This document shows positions 34,082-41,273 of a stretch of DNA of 41,273 bases, one piece after another (the stretch's first letter is position 1; each line of letters starts with the position of its first letter). Source of the DNA: CAZJBS01 sp964544475 (lineage in GTDB: Bacteria; CLD3; SB21); assembly GCA_964544475.1 (NCBI GenBank), contig CAZJBS010000027.1:1-41273 (forward strand), read 5' to 3'. The notes under the pieces are model-generated. The model worked only from the letters and a program-made list of their open reading frames with translations. It was not told the DNA's origin and made no database searches. The position numbers and the translations under genes were made by a program.

Positions 34082-34639
34082 ATGAATGCTCTGACCTCCG
34101 ATCTGGCGCCTACCGGGAGCACACAGCCGGCATCCACCCCTTTCCGCAGATCCACGAAACAGCTTTCGGGCGGATTGTGGTTGATCACGCTGGGGCTGCT
34201 TTGGCTCCTGTGGAATTTCAGAACCATACACTGGCCATGGATGGAGTCGTACGGATTCGTGATCGTCGGCGCGGTCTTCCTTTTTCAGACGATCGCCAGC
34301 CGCCGATACCGGCTCCTGTTGGGGTCATGGTTTATACTGATCGGTCTTTTTCACATCTTGATATCGTACACCGATTTTCGAATTCGTGAAATATGGCCCG
34401 TCTACGTCATTTTGACCGGACTGGCTTTTTTCATACACTTCGCCGCGGACCCTCGCCGCTGGTTCTCCCTGTTGTGTGGTATGTTGGGTGCGGGATTTGG
34501 CGCCGTCTACTTGTCCAGAACGCTTTTTCTGCTCCCCCACCATGTCGCCCAGGCACTCCTGTCGTATTGGCCGCTTAGTTTTGTGGCGGCCGGTCTTGTC
34601 ATGATCGCTGTGGCGCTGTGGCATCAACGAAAGAAATAG
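34082..34639 (+). CDS. LiaF/LiaI-type multi-pass membrane protein
   Basis: A 185-residue integral membrane protein with about six hydrophobic helices between residues 25 and 180. SGGLWLITLGLLWLLWNF and IREIWPVYVILTGLAFFIH resemble the LiaI-LiaF/DUF5668 transmembrane repeat, in which a tryptophan-proline pair marks each unit. The ATG at 34082 lies 4 bases after the PspC stop. The frame is also open to 34022, inside PspC, which I reject. With the PspC gene it forms a two-gene envelope unit similar in logic to Psp/Lia stress systems. No sensor kinase is attached. Confidence 0.68.
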   Translation: MNALTSDLAPTGSTQPASTPFRRSTKQLSGGLWLITLGLLWLLWNFRTIHWPWMESYGFVIVGAVFLFQTIASRRYRLLLGSWFILIGLFHILISYTDFRIREIWPVYVILTGLAFFIHFAADPRRWFSLLCGMLGAGFGAVYLSRTLFLLPHHVAQALLSYWPLSFVAAGLVMIAVALWHQRKK

Positions 34640-34641
34640 AC

Positions 34642-34669
34642 TTGACTATGCCTTAGCGTGGCTTATATT
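34642..34669 (+). promoter_or_regulatory. Predicted sigma-70 promoter of yhbY
   Basis: TTGACT (34642-34647), 16-base spacer, TATATT (34664-34669), starting 3 bases after the preceding stop codon. The leader would be about 28 bases. Confidence 0.6.
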
Positions 34670-34703
34670 GCTGGCCATGTAAAACCTGATAGGGAAACCA
34701 GCC

Positions 34704-35003
34704 ATGATGAGCCTCACCGGCAAGCAGAAACGATTTCTTCGGGGATTGGGCCATTCCATCAAATCGTCGACGATGGTCGGCAAAAGCGGTCTCACAGCCA
34801 ACACCATCTCATCGGCCAACGAAGCCTTCAACACCCGCGAATTGATCAAGGTCAAGATTCAGGACGGATGTCCGATTGACAAAAACGATGTTGCGGAAGC
34901 GATTGCGGAGGCCACAGGTGCGAGTATTGTTCAGATTCTTGGAAACACGATATTATTCTTCAAAAGGGACCATCAAAAGCCGATCATCGAATTGCCCGAC
35001 TAA
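34704..35003 (+). CDS. yhbY: YhbY family RNA-binding protein (CRM domain)
   Basis: A 99-residue single CRM-domain protein that associates with pre-50S ribosomes. The family pattern LTGKQKRFLRGLGHSIKSS, then MVGKSGLT, ELIKVKI and the final GASIVQILGNTILFFKR is complete. Two ATGs stand in tandem at 34704 and 34707. It has its own promoter, separate from the membrane genes before it, and its stop overlaps the convergent PTS-IIA gene by 4 bases. Confidence 0.93.
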   Translation: MMSLTGKQKRFLRGLGHSIKSSTMVGKSGLTANTISSANEAFNTRELIKVKIQDGCPIDKNDVAEAIAEATGASIVQILGNTILFFKRDHQKPIIELPD

Positions 35004-35467
35004 CCCTCAAGACTCTTTTCTTCTGTTTGAATGATCGTCATGGCTTCGCTGGCATCTTTCGACTCTATCAGCTTCCTGCGAAAGGCGGCTTGATTCAGCA
35101 GACGAGAAATCCGCGACAACATCTTGATATGGGCGCTGGACGATTTCTCAGGACCCACGAGCATAAAGACAATTCGAACCGGCTTCCCGTCCAACGCTTC
35201 AAAATTGACATCCTGAGGCGTGATACCAAGGGCCACCGCGATGTCGATCACACCGGCCGACTTGCCATGGGGAATGGCAACACTGTTTCCGATGCCGGTG
35301 CTCATCATTTGCTCCCGCTCGAGAACCGCCTGCATGATTTTGGCCTTGTCGGCGATCTTGCCGTGAACGTCCAACAGATCAATCAATTCGGTGATGATGT
35401 CTCTCTTGGTCGTTCCCACCAATGGAATACGAACCAGATTTTCCGCCAAAACATCTCCGAGTCTCAT
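35000..35467 (-). CDS. PTS EIIA (PtsN/fructose-type) domain protein
   Basis: A 155-residue single EIIA domain of the fructose/nitrogen type. The phospho-acceptor His67 lies in NSVAIPHGKS, and TGIGNSVAIPH with the later VFMLVGPEKSSSAHIKMLSRISRLL is typical. Free-standing EIIA proteins usually signal (PtsN-like) instead of transporting sugar. The ATG at 35467 has AGGAG 5 bases ahead, so I prefer it to the longer frame from 35494. It starts 8 bases after the stop of the PfkB kinase on the same strand. No HPr or EI gene is in the window. Confidence 0.85.
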   Translation of the reverse strand: MRLGDVLAENLVRIPLVGTTKRDIITELIDLLDVHGKIADKAKIMQAVLEREQMMSTGIGNSVAIPHGKSAGVIDIAVALGITPQDVNFEALDGKPVRIVFMLVGPEKSSSAHIKMLSRISRLLNQAAFRRKLIESKDASEAMTIIQTEEKSLEG

Positions 35468-35475
35468 GGTAGCTC

Positions 35476-36381
35476 CTACGCCGTAAATTGACACATTTCC
35501 CTGAACGCCAGAACCCGGCCATAAATATCATCGTATTTCAGATTTTCGAGCGCGCGGACACTGAAGTCCTGTACACAAAATGACGCCATGGCACTGCCGT
35601 AGACCACGGCCCTTCGCATGTTTTCGGCGCTCGTATCGTCGGTCTTTGCCAGGTATCCTACAAAGCCGCCCGCGAAAGTATCCCCGGCGCCGGTTGGATC
35701 GTAGACATTCTCCAATGGATAGGCCGGCACAGAAAAGTGCAAGCCATCCGCCACCAACGTCGCTCCATATTCGCCTTTTTTGATTACAATCGCCTTGGGT
35801 CCCATCTGGTGTATGGCCTTTGCCGCTTTGACCAGATTCGGCTGATTGGCCAACTGGCGTGCTTCGGAATCATTCAGCACACAAATGTCCACACGTTCCA
35901 ATGTCCTGCGCAGGGCTTTCTGACTGCCTTCAATCCAGTAATTCATCGTATCCAAAACAACCAGTTTGGGTTGGCGTACCTGCTCCAGGACGTCGAACTG
36001 AAGTTCGGGCGCGATATTGCCCAGAAAGACATAACGGGCATCCCGACAGGCCGCCGGAATGATGGGCTTGAAATCCTGGAAAACGTTGAGGTGAGTGTAG
36101 ATCGTATCCCTCTGATTGAGATCATAGTTGTATCGACCGGCCCACCGGAATGTTTCTCCCGGCACAACTTGCAGGCCGCTGAAATCGACGTGTCGATTCT
36201 TCAGAAACTCGATCCGATCCATCGGATAATCGTTACCCACAACTGCCACGAGGTTAACCGGTGAAAAGTAGCTGGCCGATGCGCTGAAATAAGTGGCCGA
36301 TCCTCCGATTTCTTCCTCGACTTTACCAAACGGCGTTTCCACCGAGTCCAACGCCACTGAACCGACCGCCAAAATGCTCAC
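35476..36381 (-). CDS. PfkB-family carbohydrate/nucleoside kinase
   Basis: A 301-residue ribokinase-fold kinase. GGSATYFSASASYFSPVNLVAVVGND (roughly 27-52) is the N-terminal PfkB signature. DPTGAGDTFAGGFVGYL carries the catalytic aspartate and anion hole. The substrate (sugar, sugar phosphate or nucleoside) cannot be told. The open frame reaches 36522, but I start at GTG 36381 because GGAG lies 7 bases upstream and the protein then begins SILAVGSVALDS as relatives do. A promoter at 36425-36453 fits this start. The PTS-IIA gene follows after 8 bases. Confidence 0.85.
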   Translation of the reverse strand: MSILAVGSVALDSVETPFGKVEEEIGGSATYFSASASYFSPVNLVAVVGNDYPMDRIEFLKNRHVDFSGLQVVPGETFRWAGRYNYDLNQRDTIYTHLNVFQDFKPIIPAACRDARYVFLGNIAPELQFDVLEQVRQPKLVVLDTMNYWIEGSQKALRRTLERVDICVLNDSEARQLANQPNLVKAAKAIHQMGPKAIVIKKGEYGATLVADGLHFSVPAYPLENVYDPTGAGDTFAGGFVGYLAKTDDTSAENMRRAVVYGSAMASFCVQDFSVRALENLKYDDIYGRVLAFREMCQFTA

Positions 36382-36424
36382 AATCCGACTCCGTGTTCCA
36401 CGTGATGATGCCAAAAACGCGATG

Positions 36425-36453
36425 AATGTAGAAAAGGGCCTCAGTAAAGTCAA
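36425..36453 (-). promoter_or_regulatory. Predicted sigma-70 promoter of the PfkB-EIIA operon
   Basis: Minus strand: TTGACT (36453-36448), 17-base spacer, TACATT (36430-36425). Transcription would begin near 36418, about 37 bases before the GTG at 36381. This rules out the longer reading of the kinase. Confidence 0.6.
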
Positions 36454-36494
36454 CAGGATTTCAGAACGTTCTCTGCGGCCTTCAGCGGTCAGAC

Positions 36495-36538
36495 CAACCT
36501 GCGTAACCAAGGTTGAGTGCACGCCACATCAGGTGGCG
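36495..36538. other. Two hairpins between the divergent PfkB and hemL promoters
   Basis: CAACCT (36495-36500) pairs with AGGTTG (36510-36515), and CGCCAC (36522-36527) pairs with GTGGCG (36533-36538). They lie upstream of both promoters (36425-36453 minus, 36561-36589 plus), so they are not leaders of either gene. They may be protein-binding dyads or mark a small RNA. Confidence 0.35.
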
Positions 36539-36560
36539 CCACACCGGCGGCCATTTCACC

Positions 36561-36589
36561 TTGATTCGGATGAACCGGTTTTGTATTTT
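36561..36589 (+). promoter_or_regulatory. Predicted sigma-70 promoter of hemL
   Basis: TTGATT (36561-36566), 17-base spacer, TATTTT (36584-36589). Transcription would begin near 36596, with a leader of about 21 bases before the ATG at 36617. Confidence 0.55.
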
Positions 36590-36616
36590 CAGCCAAAATT
36601 TGTTGGAAATGGAATC

Positions 36617-37906
36617 ATGCTGAACCTTACGAAATCCGAAAAACTCTTTGCGGAAGCCAAACAACTCATGCCTGGCGGTGTTAATTCACCGGTACGGGCC
36701 TTCTTGTCCGTAGGCGGAACACCTCCGTTCATCAAGAAGGGTGAAGGAGCCATCATCACCGACGAGGATGGCAACCGGTATGTCGATTTCTGCAATTCAT
36801 GGGGCCCCTTGATATTCGGGCATGCCCACCCTGCGATTCTGAAGGCGATTCGCGAGGCGGCAGAAAACGGCACCAGTTTCGGAACGCCGTGTCAGTACGA
36901 AGTGGAACTCGCCCGCCTGATCGTTACGCGTGTCAAACACATTGACATGATCCGTTTTGTCAATTCCGGCACGGAAGCGGTCATGTCCGCGTTGCGACTG
37001 GCAAGGGCCTTCACCGGGCGTGACAAAATCGTGAAATTCGAAGGTTGTTATCACGGCCACTCGGATATGATGCTGGTGAACGCCGGTTCGGGTCTGGCCA
37101 CGTTTGGCATATCCTCATCGCTGGGCGTACCGTCGGAAACGGCGCGCAATACAGCCGTGTTGCCGCTCGATGACGAAACTACCGTGACGCAATTCATGGA
37201 GAAGCATGGCAAGGACATTGCCGCCATTGCCATCGAACCGATCCCGGCCAACAACGGACTGCTTATACAGCGATTGGAGTTCCTTAAGACACTCCGGTCA
37301 TTGTGCGACCGGTTTGGCACGGTCCTTATTTTTGACGAAGTCATTTCAGGATTCCGAGTGCAGTTTGATGGCGCGGCCGGTTATTATGGTATTTTCCCTG
37401 ACCTGGTCACGTATGGCAAAATCATCGGCGGCGGGCTGCCGGTCGGCGCTTATGCCGGACGTAGAGACCTTATGAAGATGGTAGCGCCGGTCGGCAAAAT
37501 GTATCAGGCCGGCACGCTGTCCGGAAATCCTCTGGCCATGGCCGCCGGCATTGCCCAGCTTGACATGCTCAAGGATGGCTCGGTGTACCGGAGTCTGGAG
37601 GAGAAGGGTCGCCACTTGGAGGAAGCCCTATCGGCCATCGTCCGGAAGCACAATTACCCGATCACGCTTTCGCGGTTCTGCTCCATTTTCTGGTTGTGTT
37701 TTGACCGCAAAGCCGTTCGTCGGGCTTCCGACATCGATCCGACCACGATGACGCATTACAAGACCATGCACCGATTCATGCTGGAAAACGGTGTTTACCT
37801 GGCGCCGTCGGGCTATGAGGTTGGATTTCTATCCGATGCCCACACCCACGAACACCTGGATACCACGGTGGCCCTGATGGCCAGGGTGTGGAAGGATATT
37901 TTTTGA
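36617..37906 (+). CDS. hemL: Glutamate-1-semialdehyde 2,1-aminomutase
   Basis: PLP enzyme that makes 5-aminolevulinate in the C5 route of haem synthesis; 429 residues, normal. The start MLNLTKSEKLFAEAKQLMPG fits the family, GGVNSPVRAF lies at 20-29, and the PLP lysine is Lys268 in VTYGKIIGGGLPVGAY. The reading frame is open 324 bases further upstream, but ATG 36617 matches both the family N-terminus and the promoter just before it. The kinase gene that follows begins inside its stop codon (TTGA), so hemL, kinase, regulator, hemE and the lipoprotein appear to be one operon. Confidence 0.96.
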   Translation: MLNLTKSEKLFAEAKQLMPGGVNSPVRAFLSVGGTPPFIKKGEGAIITDEDGNRYVDFCNSWGPLIFGHAHPAILKAIREAAENGTSFGTPCQYEVELARLIVTRVKHIDMIRFVNSGTEAVMSALRLARAFTGRDKIVKFEGCYHGHSDMMLVNAGSGLATFGISSSLGVPSETARNTAVLPLDDETTVTQFMEKHGKDIAAIAIEPIPANNGLLIQRLEFLKTLRSLCDRFGTVLIFDEVISGFRVQFDGAAGYYGIFPDLVTYGKIIGGGLPVGAYAGRRDLMKMVAPVGKMYQAGTLSGNPLAMAAGIAQLDMLKDGSVYRSLEEKGRHLEEALSAIVRKHNYPITLSRFCSIFWLCFDRKAVRRASDIDPTTMTHYKTMHRFMLENGVYLAPSGYEVGFLSDAHTHEHLDTTVALMARVWKDIF

Positions 37907-39264
37907 CGACGCCGGATACAGGCGCTGCCGATCGCCGGTCCAGGCCGGTCAAACGGTCGTTTATCATTTTTTCGATCATCGTGACGGTATTGATGGCGCA
38001 GATCGTTTGGTGGATCTATTACCAGATCAGCCAAAACAAGGCTGTCTATCAACTTCACCAGAGTGCGCTGGTCATCCGTGTCCGGCACGTCGTGGACGAA
38101 ATCAATCGCGAGTCCGAGTCCCGCCTTATTGCCTTTACCGAATCCAATCGACTTCATGCGGATTACCGGCATGGTCTTAAAGGCGATGCCATTCCGCCAC
38201 CCCTGCGCCAGGAAAATTTCAGTACGTTCTATTGTTTCGGGGACACGACGTACTACAAGGATCCGACCGGTATCGTCATTTCGTCCGTTGTGGACTGGAA
38301 GCGGCTTCGCCACTGGCTCGCTGAGAGGTTTCCAGACCTGGTTGTGGAATCCCTTCCACAAACACGGAACGAACCCTATCAATACGGTCCGGCCCGGGTC
38401 TTGCGTCTCCCCATCCTTGTGCGTCCAAGAACCGAACTCATCGAAGCCATGATCGAACGAACGGATCGGAAGACGATCATGTTCACGTCGGAGGGCGCGT
38501 TCTTCACTCTGATGGTGCTGGCCGGCGTTTATCTTATGTACATCACCTTGAGAAAAGACTTGCTCCTCGAATCCCAGCAGAAGAATTTCATCCTGAGTAT
38601 AACTCACGAACTCAAGTCGCCTTTGGCGGCCATCAAACTCTATCTTCAAACGTTGCTCCAAAAGAATGTGCCGGCTGAAAAAAGCCAACAATTTCTCCGT
38701 CACTCCATGCAGGACGTTGAACGGCTGGAACGACTGGTTGAGAACGTGCTCGAGGCGGCCCGTATGGACCGCAATGAATATCATTACACGATGACCGACG
38801 TCGATCTGACCGGTACGGTCCGCCGATGCCTTTTGCGCGTCGCCCAATATCAAGACGAGGAGGAAGTGGATGTGCAGACGAATATCACCGAGGGGATTAC
38901 CGTCCGGGGTGATGAGCATGCGCTTATTTCGGTTTTCGACAACCTGATCGAAAATGCCGTCAAATATTCCACGGCGCCAAAACAGATCCGTGTCAGCCTT
39001 GTGATCGACAAAACCGACGCTGTTTTCGAGATCGCCGACAACGGGGCGGGCATTGCCGCCGGGGATTTACCCCACCTGTTTGACCGGTTTTACCGGTCGG
39101 GCAATGAGATGACTCGGACGGCCAAGGGCACAGGCATCGGGCTCTGGATTGTCGCGCAGGTTGTCCGGAAACATGGCGGCCAGGTCTCCGCCCACAGCAG
39201 CGGCCTCGAACAAGGCGCCAGCTTCACCGTGCGTTTTCCGTTATTCTACAACCGCAAGGGATAA
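37903..39264 (+). CDS. Membrane sensor histidine kinase
   Basis: A 453-residue two-component sensor. A first membrane helix (about 20-42) and a second (about 192-215) enclose an extracytoplasmic domain of about 150 residues that I do not recognise. The HisKA helix has the phospho-acceptor His235 in SITHELKSPLAAIKLYLQTL, followed by an ATPase with NLIENAVKYS, DNGAGI and GTGIGLWIV. I chose TTG 37903 as the start. It overlaps the hemL TGA (TTGA) and has AAGGA at 37892-37896, 6 bases ahead; GTG 37888 is the alternative. The response regulator starts 4 bases after its stop. Its place between hemL and hemE suggests a link with haem or respiration, which is inference. Confidence 0.9.
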   Translation: MTTPDTGAADRRSRPVKRSFIIFSIIVTVLMAQIVWWIYYQISQNKAVYQLHQSALVIRVRHVVDEINRESESRLIAFTESNRLHADYRHGLKGDAIPPPLRQENFSTFYCFGDTTYYKDPTGIVISSVVDWKRLRHWLAERFPDLVVESLPQTRNEPYQYGPARVLRLPILVRPRTELIEAMIERTDRKTIMFTSEGAFFTLMVLAGVYLMYITLRKDLLLESQQKNFILSITHELKSPLAAIKLYLQTLLQKNVPAEKSQQFLRHSMQDVERLERLVENVLEAARMDRNEYHYTMTDVDLTGTVRRCLLRVAQYQDEEEVDVQTNITEGITVRGDEHALISVFDNLIENAVKYSTAPKQIRVSLVIDKTDAVFEIADNGAGIAAGDLPHLFDRFYRSGNEMTRTAKGTGIGLWIVAQVVRKHGGQVSAHSSGLEQGASFTVRFPLFYNRKG

Positions 39265-39267
39265 ACC

Positions 39268-39963
39268 ATGCATCGCCTCTTACTCGTGGAAGATGAAAAG
39301 AACATCGCGGAATCGCTCGTATTTAATCTTGAGGGCGACTACGCCGTGGATTGGGCATCCACCGGGGAGGACGCCCTGCGACTCTGGAGTACAACTCCGT
39401 ACGATCTGATCATTCTGGACGTCATGTTGCCGAAACTCAGCGGTTATGACGTGTGCGAGACCATTCGCAAAAAGGACACGCGGACGCCGATCCTTTTCCT
39501 GACGGCCAAAAATCAGGCCCAGGACCGAATCGAAGGTCTCAAGTTGGGTGCAGACGACTATCTTGGCAAGCCCTTCAGTTTGGATGAATTTCTTCTGCGG
39601 GTCAGGGCCCTACTCCGGCGTACCGGCCAAGCCGCTCCGGCGGGCAAGTTGGACGACACGTACGCCTTTGGCGACAACCGCATTGACTTCAAGAATTACG
39701 AAGCACAAACCGGCGACCGGACGATTCCACTGACCAAGAAAGAGTGTCTGTTGATGAAGCTGCTGATCGAACAGGAAGGGCAGGTGGTCACGCGCGAGGA
39801 TATTCTCAGTAAAGTCTGGGGTTATGACACGCTGCCATCGACCAGGACCATTGATAATTTCATCGTGCGATTGCGCGGCTATTTTGAACCGGATCCGAAA
39901 GAACCGGTATTCATCCATTCCATTCGCGGCGTTGGCTACAAATTTACCAACCCGAAACCATAG
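39268..39963 (+). CDS. OmpR/PhoB-family response regulator
   Basis: A 231-residue DNA-binding regulator, partner of the kinase before it. The receiver domain has the acidic pair Glu8-Asp9-Glu10 region, phospho-acceptor Asp51 in LIILDVMLPK, Thr in LFLTAKN and Lys103-like GKPF. The C-terminal winged helix (about 130-228) has LTKKECLLMKLLIEQEG and TIDNFIVRLRGYFEPDP, ending IRGVGYKF. Target genes cannot be read here. It sits 3 bases after the kinase and 16 bases before hemE. Confidence 0.94.
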   Translation: MHRLLLVEDEKNIAESLVFNLEGDYAVDWASTGEDALRLWSTTPYDLIILDVMLPKLSGYDVCETIRKKDTRTPILFLTAKNQAQDRIEGLKLGADDYLGKPFSLDEFLLRVRALLRRTGQAAPAGKLDDTYAFGDNRIDFKNYEAQTGDRTIPLTKKECLLMKLLIEQEGQVVTREDILSKVWGYDTLPSTRTIDNFIVRLRGYFEPDPKEPVFIHSIRGVGYKFTNPKP

Positions 39964-39979
39964 CAGGGAGGTTATTCTA

Positions 39980-41017
39980 TTGTCATCTCCTCAACGATCC
40001 TATTTGCTTACCGAGGCAGCTTTCGGACGTCCCACCGATCGTCCGCCGGTGTGGCTCATGCGACAGGCGGGACGGTACCTGAAAGAGTACCGTGACGTGC
40101 GTGCCAAAACGACGTTTCTGGGTCTCTGCAAGAATCCCGATCTGGCAACCGAAGTGACCATCCAGCCGGTTGATTTGATCGGCGTCGATGCGGCCATCAT
40201 TTTTTCTGATATCCTGATTCCCTTGGAGGCCATGGGATTGCAGGTTGATTTCACGGAGGCCGGACCGGTCATCGGCAATCCGGTGCGCTCCATGGATGAT
40301 GTCAACCGGCTTGTGATCCCAGCCGCTGAAGAGAAGACCCCTTTTGTCATGCAGATCATCCGACAGGTCCGTGGGCACCTTGAGCACCGGGTGCCTACCA
40401 TTGGATTCTCCGGATCGCCATTTACGCTTATGTCGTACGCGGTGGACGGCGGCAAGGCCAGCGAACTCAAGTCAACGAAGCGTCTGCTGATGGCCGATCC
40501 GGGGGTGGCGCACGCCCTGCTTCAGAAGATTGCCGATACGGTGGTGGATTACGCCAATGCGCAAATCCGCGCCGGCGCCCAGGCTTTCCAACTCTTTGAC
40601 ACCTGGGCCGGACTGCTGTCAGAGCGGGACTACCAGGAATTTGCCTTTCGATGGATGGCCTATGTCATCGATCGGATTGACCGGCGTGGGGTGCCGATCA
40701 TCGCCTTTGTAAAGGGTGGCGCTCCCTATTTGGACATAATCCGGCAATCCAGAGCCGATGTGGTGAGCATCGATTGGACCATCGACCTTCTCCGAGCCAA
40801 ACACATGGTTGGTCCATCCTGCGCCGTGCAGGGCAATCTCGATCCATATGTGTTGTATGCGCCGACGGATGTCATCCGTACGCGGGCTCTGGCTATTCTG
40901 GAAAGCATGCGCTTCGAAACCGGCTTTATTTTCAACCTGGGCCATGGCGTATTGCCGGACATCCCGGCCGACCATGTCCGATTCCTGGTGGACACGATTC
41001 GTTCATTTCAACGATGA
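39980..41017 (+). CDS. hemE: Uroporphyrinogen decarboxylase
   Basis: Decarboxylates the four acetate arms of uroporphyrinogen III to coproporphyrinogen III. It is 345 residues. The substrate-binding MRQAGRYLKEYR lies at 27-38, FSDILIPLEAMG follows, and GFSGSPFTLMSY plus HGVLPDIPADHV are typical. The probable start is TTG 39980, with GGGAGG (39966-39971) 8 bases ahead. No ATG or GTG lies near the right place, and an open frame from 39824 runs inside the response regulator. With hemL and hemN it covers three steps of the haem route in this window. Confidence 0.94.
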   Translation: MSSPQRSYLLTEAAFGRPTDRPPVWLMRQAGRYLKEYRDVRAKTTFLGLCKNPDLATEVTIQPVDLIGVDAAIIFSDILIPLEAMGLQVDFTEAGPVIGNPVRSMDDVNRLVIPAAEEKTPFVMQIIRQVRGHLEHRVPTIGFSGSPFTLMSYAVDGGKASELKSTKRLLMADPGVAHALLQKIADTVVDYANAQIRAGAQAFQLFDTWAGLLSERDYQEFAFRWMAYVIDRIDRRGVPIIAFVKGGAPYLDIIRQSRADVVSIDWTIDLLRAKHMVGPSCAVQGNLDPYVLYAPTDVIRTRALAILESMRFETGFIFNLGHGVLPDIPADHVRFLVDTIRSFQR

Positions 41018-41025
41018 GGTCAAAC

Positions 41026-41273
41026 ATGAAACCGTTCGCTTGGATTTTTCTTGGCATGCTCTTCACCGGCTGCCTTGGTGTTCAAAAAAAAGTCTATGTA
41101 TTCAGACTTGATCAGCCGATTGACCATCGCAAGGGCGGTGCTGCAAAGGCCGGAATGACCCAGTCGGGTTCAGCGACGATCACGTACGTCAACATCTTTT
41201 CCATCGATGACAACCAACGCGACGTCACGTTCAAGGATTTCGGCGAATTGGTCAGCGACTATCTTGACGGCGA
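41026..41273 (+). CDS. Lipoprotein, incomplete at window end
   Basis: The first 82 codons of a protein that runs off the window. The ATG at 41026 has GAGGT 5 bases ahead, overlapping the end of hemE. The signal peptide (MKPFAWIFLGMLFTGC) ends with a lipobox whose acceptor is Cys16, so it is an outer- or inner-membrane lipoprotein. The visible mature part (KKVYVFRLDQPIDH, then TITYVNIFSIDDNQRDVTF) is strand-rich; I do not recognise the family. It looks like the last visible member of the hemL-kinase-regulator-hemE unit. Confidence 0.72.
   Translation, partial: MKPFAWIFLGMLFTGCLGVQKKVYVFRLDQPIDHRKGGAAKAGMTQSGSATITYVNIFSIDDNQRDVTFKDFGELVSDYLDG

Noticed and set aside
36293..36616. N-terminal extension of HemL by 108 residues
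   Set aside because: The extension has no family match and covers the hemL promoter; the family start is ATG 36617.
37813..38919. A 368-codon minus-strand frame opposite the hemL end and the kinase
   Set aside because: Antisense shadow of the kinase; no motif and no promoter-start arrangement.

Overview
The window reads as a contiguous piece of chromosome from a Gram-negative bacterium. It carries almost only housekeeping and envelope genes. I see no rRNA, tRNA, CRISPR array, insertion sequence, integrase or phage gene. Lipoproteins with lipoboxes, a predicted outer-membrane barrel and a CsgG-like protein show a double envelope. A long-form IspG with an inserted domain, a DUF4301 protein, a giant Reg_prop-propeller histidine kinase, DUF3467 and an Omp28-like lipoprotein together point to the FCB (Bacteroidota/Chlorobi) supergroup or a neighbouring candidate phylum. 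The promoters I can read, however, are classical sigma-70 type (TTGACA / 16-18 bp / TATAAT-like), not the TAnnTTTG type of true Bacteroidota. The phylum is therefore inference, not proof.

Layout. 1-2.4 kb: EI24/CysZ-like membrane protein coupled to histidine ammonia-lyase. 2.4-4.3 kb (minus): M28 peptidase and SPFH/stomatin-like protein. 4.4-5.7 kb (plus): zinc-ribbon methyltransferase coupled to a small helical protein. 5.7-8.0 kb (minus): a three-gene envelope cluster (CsgG-like, thioredoxin-fold lipoprotein, Ig-like lipoprotein). 8.2-9.8 kb: DUF4301. 9.8-14.9 kb (minus): SRPBCC protein, DUF3467, 1137-residue sensor kinase and amidohydrolase, tightly packed. 15.1-17.3 kb: ppk1. 17.3-23.0 kb (minus): gpsA, an unknown four-cysteine protein, ispG, HIT hydrolase and rsgA. 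23.3-27.1 kb: divergent amidase-like protein, outer-membrane barrel, glnB and glnA. 27.3-31.5 kb: prfB (with programmed frameshift), hemN and argS. 31.5-33.2 kb (minus): hrcA-grpE. 33.4-35.0 kb: two membrane proteins (tandem PspC; LiaF-like) and yhbY. 35.0-36.4 kb (minus): PfkB kinase and PTS-IIA. 36.6 kb to the end: hemL, histidine kinase, response regulator, hemE and a partial lipoprotein.

The genes fall into recognisable jobs. These are haem synthesis (hemN, hemL, hemE, with a two-component pair wedged between hemL and hemE), nitrogen assimilation (glnB, glnA), protein quality and translation (hrcA, grpE, prfB, argS, yhbY, rsgA), isoprenoid and lipid precursors (ispG, gpsA), polyphosphate (ppk1) and envelope sensing (PspC/LiaF-like, SPFH, large kinase).

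Most junctions are very compact. There are stop/start overlaps of ATGA, TGATG and TTGA type, convergent genes overlap by a few bases, and three genes probably start with TTG. The best candidates for something undescribed are the Cys4 protein ahead of ispG, the redox-dead thioredoxin-like lipoprotein operon, the amidase that has lost a zinc ligand, and the structured region between glnB and glnA. No single obviously new system such as a defence island is visible.
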